This document shows, piece by piece, positions 6,595 to 14,155 of a stretch of 17,381 nt of DNA (position 1 is its first letter; every line of letters begins with the position of its first letter). This DNA is from an uncultured Bacillaceae bacterium (lineage in GTDB: Bacteria; Bacillota; Bacilli; Bacillales; Pradoshiaceae), in the NCBI GenBank assembly GCA_904501845.1, contig CAJGCH010000031.1:1-17381 (forward strand), read 5' to 3'. Made by a program: the position numbers and the translations under genes. The notes below the pieces were generated by a model. It did not search any database. It worked only from the letters and a program-made list of their open reading frames with translations, and was not told where the DNA came from.

Positions 6595-7939
6595 TGGAAT
6601 CACTCTCCTTAATCTCATTCACAGTACAATCAAGCTTCCCATCCTGTATGACGACGGTTAATCGGTCGCCTGCCTTAACCGATTCCCGTGATTTAACCAG
6701 TTGGTCTTCTTCGTTATAGACAAGGCCAAAGCCTTTCTCCATGATTCCGAGCGGACTCACGGCCTTTAAAAGGGACACGTGGTTCAAATAAGCCTGCTGC
6801 TTATTTTTGATAATAGCTGCTTGGGCCCTTGTCATACGGCTTTGCATCTGCTCGATATCAGCTGATTTTTTGGCTATCGTGCTGAGGGGATTATGGCGCT
6901 CTATCATCTTCGCAAGATGGCCGAGCTTGTCCCCTTTCCGCTCGAAATAAAGCGTGCTGTTGCGGGCAATCCGTTCTGTCACACGGTCCAGCTGCTCCAT
7001 CTTTTGCTGGTAAAGCAAATGCGGATATTTAAACGCATATGATTTCTCAATGGATTGGAGCCGTTTTCTTTCATTCTCAATGCGCTGTGTTGTATAGCGG
7101 CTGATTTTGGCTTCCATCATCTTGATTTTTTCCGCAATATCACTTACCTTAGGGGCCGCCATTTCAGCTGCTCCCGTTGGCGTTGGTGCCCTTAAATCTG
7201 CAACGAAGTCACTGATAGTTGTATCGGTTTCATGCCCGACGGCAGAAATAACCGGTATTCTCGAGTTATAGATAGCACGGGCTACAGGCTCCTCATTAAA
7301 GGCCCAAAGCTCCTCAATTGACCCGCCGCCGCGTCCGATGATCAAGACATCAATCGGGTGTTCATTGGCAGCTTCAATTGCGCCAACAATCGACGGGGCT
7401 GCCTGCTTCCCTTGCACTAGCGCAGGAAAAATCAGGACCTCCCCGATTGGGTATCGCCTCTTTAAAGTGGTGATGATATCTCGTATCGCCGCTCCGGTCG
7501 GAGAGGTTATCACCCCTATTTTGGCTGGAAACGCAGGAATTGGGCGCTTGTGCCGAGTATCGAAAAGGCCTTCCTGTTCAAGCTTTTTCTTCAACTGTTC
7601 ATAAGCAATAAATAGTTCACCAATCCCGTCAGGCATCATTTCTTTTATGTACATTTGATAGCCGCCGGTCGGCTCGTATACACGGACCTCCCCGCGCAGC
7701 AGCACCTTCATCCCATTCTCAGGGTCAAATGCAAGCCCTCTTGCGGATTGAGCGAACATGACCGCATTTATACGCGATTTCTCATCCTTCAAGGTCAGGT
7801 ACATATGTCCGCTGGAATGCCTTTTGAAGTTTGAGATTTCCCCTTTCAGGTAAATATTGTCCAAGTTGGGGTCTGCATCAAACTTGCGCTTAATGTATTT
7901 CGTGAGGGCGGCCACTGTTAAATATTGATTTTTGTCCAT
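6587..7939 (-). CDS. xseA: Exodeoxyribonuclease VII large subunit
   Basis: Catalytic subunit of ExoVII, which degrades single-stranded DNA in mismatch and damage repair; 450 residues from the chosen start. An OB-fold occupies about 1-105 (YIKRKFDADPNLDNIYLKGE). The catalytic core carries SPTGAAIRDI, GRGGGSIEELWAFNEE (202-217), AVGHETD (233-239) and PTPTGAAE (252-259). A long charged coiled-coil region then leads to a C-terminal segment, SPLGIMEKGFGLVY. The frame is open to 7990, but AAGGAGG eight bases before ATG 7939 (MDKNQYL) decides the start. A terminator with a promoter-like loop lies upstream at 7975-8017, suggesting xseA begins a transcription unit with xseB-ispA. Confidence 0.97.
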   Translation of the reverse strand: MDKNQYLTVAALTKYIKRKFDADPNLDNIYLKGEISNFKRHSSGHMYLTLKDEKSRINAVMFAQSARGLAFDPENGMKVLLRGEVRVYEPTGGYQMYIKEMMPDGIGELFIAYEQLKKKLEQEGLFDTRHKRPIPAFPAKIGVITSPTGAAIRDIITTLKRRYPIGEVLIFPALVQGKQAAPSIVGAIEAANEHPIDVLIIGRGGGSIEELWAFNEEPVARAIYNSRIPVISAVGHETDTTISDFVADLRAPTPTGAAEMAAPKVSDIAEKIKMMEAKISRYTTQRIENERKRLQSIEKSYAFKYPHLLYQQKMEQLDRVTERIARNSTLYFERKGDKLGHLAKMIERHNPLSTIAKKSADIEQMQSRMTRAQAAIIKNKQQAYLNHVSLLKAVSPLGIMEKGFGLVYNEEDQLVKSRESVKAGDRLTVVIQDGKLDCTVNEIKESDSND

Positions 7940-7974
7940 TGGCATGGCCTCCTTGGCATTGTATTTATCCATAG

Positions 7975-8017
7975 AAAAAAGCTGCCGCAAATCTTATTAT
8001 AGCAATTTTCGGCAGCT
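7975..8017 (-). terminator. Intrinsic terminator after folD
   Basis: Minus-strand stem AGCTGCCGAAAAT (8017-8005) with ATTTGCGGCAGCT (7992-7980), 12 of 13 pairs, loop 12 nt, followed by a clean run of six T (7980-7975). It begins 26 nt after the folD stop codon. This is a strong rho-independent terminator for nusB-folD. Confidence 0.85.
7996..8004 (-). promoter_or_regulatory. Candidate extended -10 promoter for xseA, inside the terminator loop
   Basis: TGCTATAAT on the minus strand is a perfect extended -10 element and falls in the loop of the folD terminator. No recognisable -35 lies 16-18 bp upstream. Predicted start is about 7989, so the RNA would hold only the 3' arm of the terminator and escape it, leaving a ~50-nt leader to xseA. 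The element match is direct; use as a promoter is inferred. Confidence 0.45.
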
Positions 8018-8042
8018 CATGAGGGAACATAAGATTGGGTTA

Positions 8043-8897
8043 TTATTGCTTATTAGCCATCTTCGCTGCTAGAACCGTATTATACATCAGCATCGTGATG
8101 GTCATCGGCCCAACACCGCCTGGCACAGGTGTTATATAGGAGGCTTTCGGCGCAACATCGTCAAAATCGACATCACCGCATAGCTTGTTATTCTCATCAC
8201 GATTCATGCCGACATCAATGACGATAGCTCCTTTTTTGACATCATCTGCTTTTATCATTTTTGCAACTCCGACAGCGGCAATCAAAATATCAGCCTGTGC
8301 CGTGTAGGCTCTCAAATCTTTCGTCTTGGAATGACAATACGTGACGGTCGCGTCCTCATTAAGGAACAGCTGTCCTACCGGCTTTCCGACAATATTGCTT
8401 CGGCCAATGACGACGACATGCTTTCCTTTAATATCGATTCCTGTATCCTTCACCATCTTCAAAATGCCAAATGGCGTGCATGGCAAAAGGGCCTCTTGTT
8501 TTGTCATCATACGGCCGATATTGATTGGATGAAAGCCATCAACATCCTTGGCAGGGTGAATTGTCTCAATGACCCGCTTCTCATTGATGTGTTTTGGCAA
8601 TGGCAATTGAACTAATATGCCGTTGATCTTTGAATCGGCATTTAAGTCATGCAGCCGGCCTAGTAATTCCTCTTCTGCGACATCGGCAGGCAGCTTAATC
8701 AGCTCCGAATAAATCCCAAGCTGTTCACAGGCCCGCTCTTTGTTCCTTACATATGTATGAGAAGCTTGGTCATCTCCAACTAATATAACTGCAAGCCCGG
8801 GGGTCACCCCTTTGCCCTTCAGGTCTTGAACCTCATTGGCAATTCCCTCTCTAATTGAGGCTGATATGGCTTTTCCGTCTAATAAGTTTGCTGACAT
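8043..8897 (-). CDS. folD: Bifunctional methylenetetrahydrofolate dehydrogenase / methenyltetrahydrofolate cyclohydrolase
   Basis: Cytoplasmic enzyme interconverting 5,10-methylene-, methenyl- and 10-formyl-THF with NADP, feeding purine and formyl-Met-tRNA synthesis. The 284-residue length is standard. The catalytic pair is visible as YVRNK (Y49, K53), the substrate loop as VQLPLPKHI (96-104), KDVDGFHP near 117-124, the nucleotide-binding [14 protein letters not shown] (162-175) and the C-terminal [10 protein letters not shown] (257-266). AAGGGGGAG lies upstream of ATG 8897 at acceptable spacing. It follows nusB by 44 nt with no terminator between, so the two are co-transcribed; its own terminator follows at 7975-8017. 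Confidence 0.98.
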   Translation of the reverse strand: MSANLLDGKAISASIREGIANEVQDLKGKGVTPGLAVILVGDDQASHTYVRNKERACEQLGIYSELIKLPADVAEEELLGRLHDLNADSKINGILVQLPLPKHINEKRVIETIHPAKDVDGFHPINIGRMMTKQEALLPCTPFGILKMVKDTGIDIKGKHVVVIGRSNIVGKPVGQLFLNEDATVTYCHSKTKDLRAYTAQADILIAAVGVAKMIKADDVKKGAIVIDVGMNRDENNKLCGDVDFDDVAPKASYITPVPGGVGPMTITMLMYNTVLAAKMANKQ

Positions 8898-8941
8898 GAC
8901 TCTTGCTCCCCCTTATTGCATAGCTCTATTTATGACAAGCT

Positions 8942-9331
8942 TTATAGTGAATTCTTAATCTTAGATAAAACAGCATTCACAAATTTTGGTGATTGGTCGT
9001 CTCCAAATAGCTTAGCCAATTCAATGGCTTCATTGATGGCAGCGTTTTGCGGAACATCCTTGCTGTATAAAAGCTCAAAGGTTGTCAATCGCAGGATATT
9101 GCGGTCAATATTCGATAAACGGTCAAGCCTCCAGTTTTCCAAGTTGGACTCGATCTTCCGGTCCACCTCTTCTGCATGGTCAGTTACCCCGTCCACCAAT
9201 TCCATTAAGTAAGCATCTGCTTCTTCAGATTCCTCGATTACATGCTCTAGTGCAGTTTCTTTTTCGACTTTCCCTACATCTATTTGAAAAAGAGCTTGAA
9301 GAGCTTTTTCTCTAGCCTCTCTGCGTTTCAT
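8942..9331 (-). CDS. nusB: Transcription antitermination factor NusB
   Basis: 129-residue all-helical protein that with NusE (S10) binds boxA RNA and supports antitermination on rRNA operons. MKRREAREKALQALFQID is the arginine-rich boxA-contacting N-terminus, followed by LMELVDGV, RNILRLTTFELLY and NEAIELAKLFGDDQSPKFVNAVL, all typical. AAAGGAG lies upstream of ATG 9331, with a slightly long spacer. The gene is separated from yqhY by an 18-bp inverted repeat and has a candidate promoter (9399-9407) and a terminator-like hairpin (9355-9379) in its leader, so expression may be attenuated. Confidence 0.97.
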   Translation of the reverse strand: MKRREAREKALQALFQIDVGKVEKETALEHVIEESEEADAYLMELVDGVTDHAEEVDRKIESNLENWRLDRLSNIDRNILRLTTFELLYSKDVPQNAAINEAIELAKLFGDDQSPKFVNAVLSKIKNSL

Positions 9332-9354
9332 GAATTATTATTACTCCTTTGTCT

Positions 9355-9379
9355 AAAAATGCGAGACAGTCTGCTCGCA
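9355..9379 (-). terminator. Terminator-like hairpin in nusB leader
   Basis: Minus-strand TGCGAG (9379-9374) pairs with CTCGCA (9365-9360), loop 8 nt, extendable outward by G-U, A-U and A-U pairs, and is followed directly by five T (9359-9355). It lies between the candidate nusB promoter and the nusB ribosome site (AAAGGAG), with only 23 nt from the T-run to ATG. It could be an attenuator or a second terminator for read-through from yqhY. Confidence 0.5.
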
Positions 9380-9398
9380 CTTCATTTCATATATGAAG

Positions 9399-9407
9399 AT
9401 AATAACA
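9399..9407 (-). promoter_or_regulatory. Candidate extended -10 promoter for nusB-folD
   Basis: TGTTATTAT on the minus strand is an extended -10 with one mismatch to TGnTATAAT. The predicted start is about 9392, giving a ~60-nt leader that contains the hairpin at 9355-9379. No convincing -35 is visible at 16-18 bp. Confidence 0.4.
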
Positions 9408-9497
9408 CATCATGTCGTTGAAAGGTAGTGCGTGGACATCTTTTTGGAAATTGCTGCATTGCCCTCGCATTTGTTAAGAGCTCACTGATTCCCATAA

Positions 9498-9545
9498 ACA
9501 TAATAAGAGACCATGTCCCGTCAGGTCCATGGTCTCTTATTATGT
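9498..9545 (-). terminator. 18-bp perfect inverted repeat after yqhY, terminator
   Basis: Arms 9498-9515 and 9528-9545 are perfectly complementary over 18 bp (outer ends ACATAATAAG / CTTATTATGT, inner GACCATG / CATGGTC), loop 12 nt. It begins 4 nt after the yqhY stop. In the minus direction the tail is only TTTAT; in the plus direction it is followed by GTTTTTA. It most likely ends the accBC-yqhY transcript; the length of the stem could also protect the mRNA 3' end. Confidence 0.75.
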
Positions 9546-9549
9546 GTTT

Positions 9550-9957
9550 TTACAATTGTCCTTCAACTTCTGTTTCAGCTTTAGCCGTTTCAAATTGAAC
9601 GCCGACAATATGAATATTCACTTCAGTTGCGTCAAGCGCCGTCATATTAAGTAACGTTTGGCGGATATTGTCCTGTGCTTCCTGTGCAACCTTCGGAATG
9701 GAGATCCCGAATTTCACGAGGCAATACACATCTATCTTAATGCCATCTTCGCTAAGCTCAACCTTAACACCTTTACCGTGGTTTTTCTTTCCTAGCTTTT
9801 CGACAACGCCTGATGCGAAATTCCCTCTCATTTGTGCGATTCCTTCGACTTCTGAAGCAGCCAAACCAGCGATTACTTCAATGACTTCCGGAGCAATTTC
9901 AACCTTGCCTAAACCGCCATCATATCCATCCATTTCCAATGCGTGATTCTCATTCAT
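9550..9957 (-). CDS. yqhY: Asp23/Gls24 family envelope-stress protein YqhY
   Basis: 135-residue member of the Asp23 (DUF322) family, cytosolic or membrane-associated, of unsettled biochemical function. In B. subtilis YqhY has been linked to control of acetyl-CoA carboxylase and lipid synthesis, in agreement with its place right after accBC here. GKVEIAPEVIEVIAGLAASE, NHGKGVKVEL, DVYCLVKFGISIPKVA and VNIHIVGVQF are the family landmarks. ATG 9957 (MNENHAL) is preferred: GGAGGTG sits just upstream, and the frame's earlier TTG at 9972 lies within that ribosome site. It follows accC by 28 nt and is closed by the inverted repeat at 9498-9545. Confidence 0.94.
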   Translation of the reverse strand: MNENHALEMDGYDGGLGKVEIAPEVIEVIAGLAASEVEGIAQMRGNFASGVVEKLGKKNHGKGVKVELSEDGIKIDVYCLVKFGISIPKVAQEAQDNIRQTLLNMTALDATEVNIHIVGVQFETAKAETEVEGQL

Positions 9958-9985
9958 GTCTAACACCTCCAAATCATCTACTCTA

Positions 9986-11338
9986 TTATGAGTTCATCAC
10001 GTCGTAAGTTTCAAGGAATTTCGTATTAAAGTCACCTGAAACAAACACATCATGATTTAATAATTTTAAATGAAAAGGGATTGTGGTATCAATACCTTTT
10101 ACGACAAACTCGTCCAAGGCTCTCTTCATTTTCTTGACGGCTTCTTCACGTGTTGGGGCATGCACAATCAATTTGGCGACCATGGAATCATAGAATGGCG
10201 GGATGGAATAGCCGGTATATACGGCTGAGTCAACTCGTACGCCAAAGCCTCCTGGAGGAAGGTACATATCAACCTTTCCTGCTGATGGCATGAACTTCTT
10301 CTCCGGGTTCTCTGCATTGATGCGGCATTCGATTGCCCATCCGTTCAACTGAACATCCTCCTGCCGAAGCGACAATTCTTTCCCTGAAGCTACGAGAATC
10401 TGTTCCTTAATAAGATCAATACCAGTCACCATCTCTGTCACAGGATGCTCAACCTGAATGCGGGTATTCATTTCCATAAAGTAAAATTTACGATTTACAT
10501 GATCATATATAAATTCAACGGTCCCAGCGCCTGAATATTGAACTGCCTTTGCTGCCGTGACAGCAGCCTGTCCCATCTCTTCGCGCATCTCGCTGTCGAT
10601 AGCCGGGGAAGGCGTTTCTTCAAGCAATTTCTGAAGCCGCCTTTGGATTGAACAATCACGCTCTCCAAGATGAATGACATTGCCGTAATTATCACCAAGC
10701 ACCTGAATTTCCACATGGCGGAAATCCTCAATGAATTTCTCTAAATAAACGCCCGGATTTCCAAAGGCCGTGGCAGCTTCTTGTCTCGTGATCCGATACC
10801 CTTTTCTGAGCTCTTCCACGTTTTTCGCCACCCTGATGCCCTTGCCTCCGCCGCCGGCTGTCGCTTTAATGATTACTGGATAACCGATTTTCTCTGCGGT
10901 ATCGACGGCAGTCTCTTCATCAGGAACGATTCCCCTTGATCCTGGAACGATCGGCACGCCTGCCTCCCGCATTGTTTCCCGGGCAACGTCCTTTGTCCCC
11001 ATCTTCGAGATGGCCTCTGATGACGGCCCAATAAAGGTCAAATGGCAATCCTCACACATATCTGCGAAGTCTGCATTCTCTGCCAGAAAGCCATAGCCGG
11101 GGTGAATGGCATCACAGTCTGTCAGCTTAGCCAGGCTGATAATATTGGCTGTATTTAAATAGCTGTCTTTCGAGGTCGTCGGCCCTATGCAATAGGCTTC
11201 ATCTGCCAGCTGCACATGCAAAGCGGTCTTGTCCGCCTCCGAATAAACGGCAACCGTTTCAATATCCATCTCTTTACACGCCCGAATGATTCGCACGGCT
11301 ATTTCGCCCCGATTGGCAATTAGAACTTTCTTGATCAT
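9986..11338 (-). CDS. accC: Acetyl-CoA carboxylase biotin carboxylase subunit
   Basis: ATP-grasp enzyme that carboxylates biotin on AccB, in the first committed step of fatty acid synthesis. The 450-residue length is standard. Visible motifs are the N-terminal [25 protein letters not shown] (79-88), the glycine-rich ATP loop [11 protein letters not shown] (158-168), [14 protein letters not shown] and the catalytic [14 protein letters not shown] (289-302). AGGAGG precedes ATG 11338 at good spacing, 13 nt after accB stops. It forms an operon with accB and yqhY. The carboxyltransferase genes accA and accD are not in this window. Confidence 0.98.
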   Translation of the reverse strand: MIKKVLIANRGEIAVRIIRACKEMDIETVAVYSEADKTALHVQLADEAYCIGPTTSKDSYLNTANIISLAKLTDCDAIHPGYGFLAENADFADMCEDCHLTFIGPSSEAISKMGTKDVARETMREAGVPIVPGSRGIVPDEETAVDTAEKIGYPVIIKATAGGGGKGIRVAKNVEELRKGYRITRQEAATAFGNPGVYLEKFIEDFRHVEIQVLGDNYGNVIHLGERDCSIQRRLQKLLEETPSPAIDSEMREEMGQAAVTAAKAVQYSGAGTVEFIYDHVNRKFYFMEMNTRIQVEHPVTEMVTGIDLIKEQILVASGKELSLRQEDVQLNGWAIECRINAENPEKKFMPSAGKVDMYLPPGGFGVRVDSAVYTGYSIPPFYDSMVAKLIVHAPTREEAVKKMKRALDEFVVKGIDTTIPFHLKLLNHDVFVSGDFNTKFLETYDVMNS

Positions 11339-11351
11339 TTTGTTCTTCCTC

Positions 11352-11858
11352 CTATTCGGGTTTCACCAAAAATAAAGGCTGTCCGTATTCAACCAATTGT
11401 CCATCCTCAACAAGGATTTCGACAATCTCACCGGATACTTCTGCTTCAATCTCATTAAACAATTTCATTGCCTCTACGATACAAACAACTGATTCTTGCC
11501 CTACTCTGTCTCCAACCTTCACAAATGGGTCGTCATCAGGTGAGGATGCTTTATAAAAGGTTCCCACCATAGGGGAGGTAATTTTCTGATAGCTTGTCTC
11601 CTCTTTAGGAGCCTTCGGTTCGCTAGGCTGAGCTGGTGCCGTCTCTGCGGCAGGAATCGGAGCAGACTTAGGTTCCTCTGCAATAGCCGGCGCTTTCACG
11701 GCTTCTTGAACTGCTGGTGCTGGTGCCACAGGCTCAAGGCTTCCCGTTGCCATTCCTCTTTTAATTTCGAGTCTGGTTCCCTCTTTCTCAAAGACAAATT
11801 CCCCAATGCTCGTTTGATCGATTAATTTAATGATTTCTCGTATTTCCTGTACCTTCAT
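11352..11858 (-). CDS. accB: Biotin carboxyl carrier protein of acetyl-CoA carboxylase
   Basis: 168-residue carrier that shuttles carboxybiotin between AccC and AccAD. The N-terminal helical segment [17 protein letters not shown] is typical. A Pro/Ala-rich flexible linker spans about 38-85. The C-terminal biotinyl domain carries the acceptor lysine, about residue 132, in [25 protein letters not shown] precedes ATG 11858. A candidate sigma-A promoter lies at 11932-11960, and the gene starts the accB-accC-yqhY unit. Confidence 0.97.
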   Translation of the reverse strand: MKVQEIREIIKLIDQTSIGEFVFEKEGTRLEIKRGMATGSLEPVAPAPAVQEAVKAPAIAEEPKSAPIPAAETAPAQPSEPKAPKEETSYQKITSPMVGTFYKASSPDDDPFVKVGDRVGQESVVCIVEAMKLFNEIEAEVSGEIVEILVEDGQLVEYGQPLFLVKPE

Positions 11859-11931
11859 CAGGAATCAGCCCTCCTAGTATTCAAAAATAATTTGCAAAAG
11901 CTCAAATATGTAAAAAATACCACATAAGATT

Positions 11932-11960
11932 ATCATAATATTTTTTGGCAAAAAAGTGAA
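11932..11960 (-). promoter_or_regulatory. Candidate sigma-A promoter for accBC
   Basis: Minus-strand -35 TTCACT (11960-11955) and -10 TATGAT (11937-11932) are separated by exactly 17 bp. Matches are 4 of 6 to TTGACA and 5 of 6 to TATAAT. The predicted start is about 11925, leaving a ~65-nt leader to the accB ATG. T/A-rich tracts lie upstream and could serve as an UP element. Confidence 0.55.
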
Positions 11961-12258
11961 TGATTAACATCTTCTATACCAGAATGCCGCAAATTCCCCC
12001 ACCCTATAAAAGTCTCTTTTTTATATATAAATATAATTATTAACAATTATTTGTTAAATTAGATAAAGTTTTTATCCAGATTATTGATTTATTTAAATAA
12101 TTTTAAATTTTATAAAAATTTATTCGTTCACTGAATCAATAAACAGCTTTTCTTTTCTCAGAAAAACAGTTTTGACGAGATGATGAGGTTTGGCTTGTTT
12201 ATATTTTGGAGCGTCCTCTAATTAAAGAGAGTTTCTTCCCCCTAATAAATCCACCATC
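11961..12258 (-). other. Gene-free, AT-rich region upstream of accB
   Basis: No protein gene is visible on either strand. The segment from about 12004 to 12124 is almost entirely A and T with runs such as TTATATATAAATATAATTATT, in sharp contrast to the flanking genes. There is no perfect long repeat, no tRNA-like fold and no FapR-type operator that I can recognise. It separates the spoIIIA terminator from the accB promoter and may be a regulatory or intrinsically bent region. Confidence 0.5.
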
Positions 12259-12299
12259 AAAAAAACAGATCGAAAAACCGAATCGGCCTTCCCACCTGT
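12259..12299 (-). terminator. Intrinsic terminator of the spoIIIA operon
   Basis: In the minus direction GGAAGGCCG pairs with CGGTTTTTC around an ATT loop (G-U pairs included), and ACAG/CTGT pairs outside a small internal loop. Seven T follow immediately (12265-12259). It starts 24 nt after the spoIIIAH stop codon. Confidence 0.75.
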
Positions 12300-12322
12300 C
12301 TCGTTCATTGCGATAACACTCA

Positions 12323-12850
12323 TTATTTTTCTGGCTGAAACTCCACTGCCACGGCATTGGTCTTCCCAATCTCCTTGGTGACCATTTGGATGATCTTGTT
12401 GGCAGCCTCAGGATTTGGTTTTTCCGCTTTGACGGTGATTTGGATTTGATGGTTATCCGCTCTCACCAATGCATCCTTATAGCCTAGTGCGATGATCATG
12501 GATTCAAGCATATCCTCCTTCGTGGATAGTTCATCGAGCTGTTCGATTTGCTCATGCGCATCTACCCGTTCTTCCTCTGACAACTCGCTGGAGGCTACCT
12601 TTGCTGTAAGCTCTTCTTTCTCTTTGCTTCTTACGTCATTCAAATCCATACGCATTGCTTCAAAGGCTGAGTCGCTCGTTTCATTGGACACCACTGTGGA
12701 TTGATCGGCATTGCCGGAATCGCCGCCATTTCCTGATTCTGTCTCCTGATTGACGGTTGTTTCCTGCGGGGAAGTAATGTAATAGACACTTAAGACAGCC
12801 ACCAAGCTTAACATTGTTAATAACCACACTGTTTGTTTTCTAAGCAACAT
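12323..12850 (-). CDS. spoIIIAH: Stage III sporulation protein AH
   Basis: Mother-cell membrane protein whose extracytoplasmic C-terminal domain (EscJ/YscJ-like) docks on forespore SpoIIQ to form the channel across the engulfed septum. One N-terminal membrane span (about residues 7-26, TVWLLTMLSLVAVLSVYYIT) is followed by an acidic low-complexity linker (about 28-62) and the folded domain (FEAMRMDLNDVRSKEKEEL to the end). At 175 residues it is clearly shorter than the ~218 of B. subtilis; the missing length is in the linker. GAGGAGG precedes ATG 12850. Last gene of the operon, with a terminator directly after it. Confidence 0.95.
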   Translation of the reverse strand: MLLRKQTVWLLTMLSLVAVLSVYYITSPQETTVNQETESGNGGDSGNADQSTVVSNETSDSAFEAMRMDLNDVRSKEKEELTAKVASSELSEEERVDAHEQIEQLDELSTKEDMLESMIIALGYKDALVRADNHQIQITVKAEKPNPEAANKIIQMVTKEIGKTNAVAVEFQPEK

Positions 12851-12872
12851 GGATATTCCTCCTCTTTTCTAA

Positions 12873-13523
12873 TTATTTTTTGGCACTGACAGCAACCCGA
12901 TGACTCGGTACATCAAGCACTCGTGTGACAGCCTCTACGATTTCTTTTTTAACACTCATATTGCCTGCTCCCTTTGCGACGATCAGGACTCCTCTTATAG
13001 TTGGCTTCTTCGTTTGCTGGATAAGCGGCACTTCCTTGTCCCCTTCCCGGATGACGACTACTTTCTCATCGGTTGAGAAGTCCTCTACCTTTCTCTCCCC
13101 GCCGTCACGGTCCGTTTCCTCGGTGATTTGATGCTGGGATACGGCGTTTTTTTCATATACCTTCTCCTCCGTCGAATCCACATTGACAATTACCGACACA
13201 TCAGAGACCCCGCTCATCGTCTCGAGGGTATCCTTCAGTTCGCTTTCGTATGCTTTCTCAATGGAGGCAATGGTGCCAGCTTTTTTGGAACCAGCAGAAC
13301 CAAATGTTTCGGCCGCCTCCTTGTTCACGTCCTTGCTTGCCGTCTCAAAAACAGCATTGGTCGTATTCTCTGTTTCATCCCCCCTGTTGATAAACAGGCT
13401 GCTGATCATGAGCAGGATACCGGCAAGGAACAGGATGGCTATGTTTCGATAAGGCGGCTTTTTTCCGTCTCCATCCTGCTTTATAAACATTCCTTTGAGC
13501 TTGTTCAACCTTTCTTTATTCAA
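12873..13523 (-). CDS. spoIIIAG: Stage III sporulation protein AG
   Basis: 216-residue single-span membrane protein; the B. subtilis homologue forms a large ring in the intermembrane space as part of the SpoIIIA-SpoIIQ complex. A short basic cytoplasmic N-terminus precedes the membrane span (about 27-46, NIAILFLAGILLMISSLFIN). Then come the ring-building domain ESELKDTLETMSGVSDVSVIVNV, an inserted Asp/Glu/Lys-rich strand region (EEKVYEKNAVSQHQITEET) and the C-terminal IRGVLIVAKGAG. Its ATG overlaps the spoIIIAF stop by 4 nt (ATGA), giving coupled translation. Confidence 0.95.
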   Translation of the reverse strand: MNKERLNKLKGMFIKQDGDGKKPPYRNIAILFLAGILLMISSLFINRGDETENTTNAVFETASKDVNKEAAETFGSAGSKKAGTIASIEKAYESELKDTLETMSGVSDVSVIVNVDSTEEKVYEKNAVSQHQITEETDRDGGERKVEDFSTDEKVVVIREGDKEVPLIQQTKKPTIRGVLIVAKGAGNMSVKKEIVEAVTRVLDVPSHRVAVSAKK

Positions 13524-14143
13524 AGCCCATCACCCCCTTCATTGATTTCAATTATGAGTTTGCTGCTGGTAATTCCCCATGTCTCCGACAAGATTTCCTG
13601 TATCTGGGGTGAAGGCGCGGTCAGGAGAGATTGTTGTTCCTCTAAGTCGATGTCAACCCTCTCAACAGGTTGTACACCCTCCACTTCTTCCTCGCTTTTT
13701 TCTACGAGGGTAACATGAATGGATTCGATGTTTTCTTCCTTCATCTCGCCATTTGGATTGATGAGCCGGATCTCCACATCGCGGATTTCATACCCACTCC
13801 TTTCCATCAGCTCCTTTTCTGCTTCATTTTTTAGTTGGACAGCCATCTGTTCCAATATATATGCTTGTTGTGTCTCTACTATTTCTTTTTTCTTCGTTTC
13901 CATTGAATTTTCCATCGCTTGGCCGCCCCAGACCCCATTTGTCATGATCTTATGCTGGAGATTGCTCGCAAAATCCTCCTTGAACAGGGAGAGGATTGGT
14001 GTAAGAAAGATGGCAGTCAGCAATAATCCAATCACGAGCTTCGTGTATTTCTGCATCGATGAATTAGGGATGAGCATGTCCAACACAATGGCAAATAAGA
14101 TGAAGACAATGATATTGGTCACCCATGTTGTCAAAAAAGACAT
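13520..14143 (-). CDS. spoIIIAF: Stage III sporulation protein AF
   Basis: 207-residue mother-cell membrane protein of the SpoIIIA complex. Two N-terminal membrane spans (about 6-26 and 35-53, TKLVIGLLLTAIFLTPILSL) are followed by a charged helical linker and a C-terminal domain (YEIRDVEIRLINPNGEMKEE) related to ring-forming domains. The C-terminal tail SKLIIEINEGGDGL overlaps the spoIIIAG start by 4 nt. It starts 12 nt after spoIIIAE. Confidence 0.93.
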   Translation of the reverse strand: MSFLTTWVTNIIVFILFAIVLDMLIPNSSMQKYTKLVIGLLLTAIFLTPILSLFKEDFASNLQHKIMTNGVWGGQAMENSMETKKKEIVETQQAYILEQMAVQLKNEAEKELMERSGYEIRDVEIRLINPNGEMKEENIESIHVTLVEKSEEEVEGVQPVERVDIDLEEQQSLLTAPSPQIQEILSETWGITSSKLIIEINEGGDGL

Positions 14144-14155
14144 GAATTACTCCCC

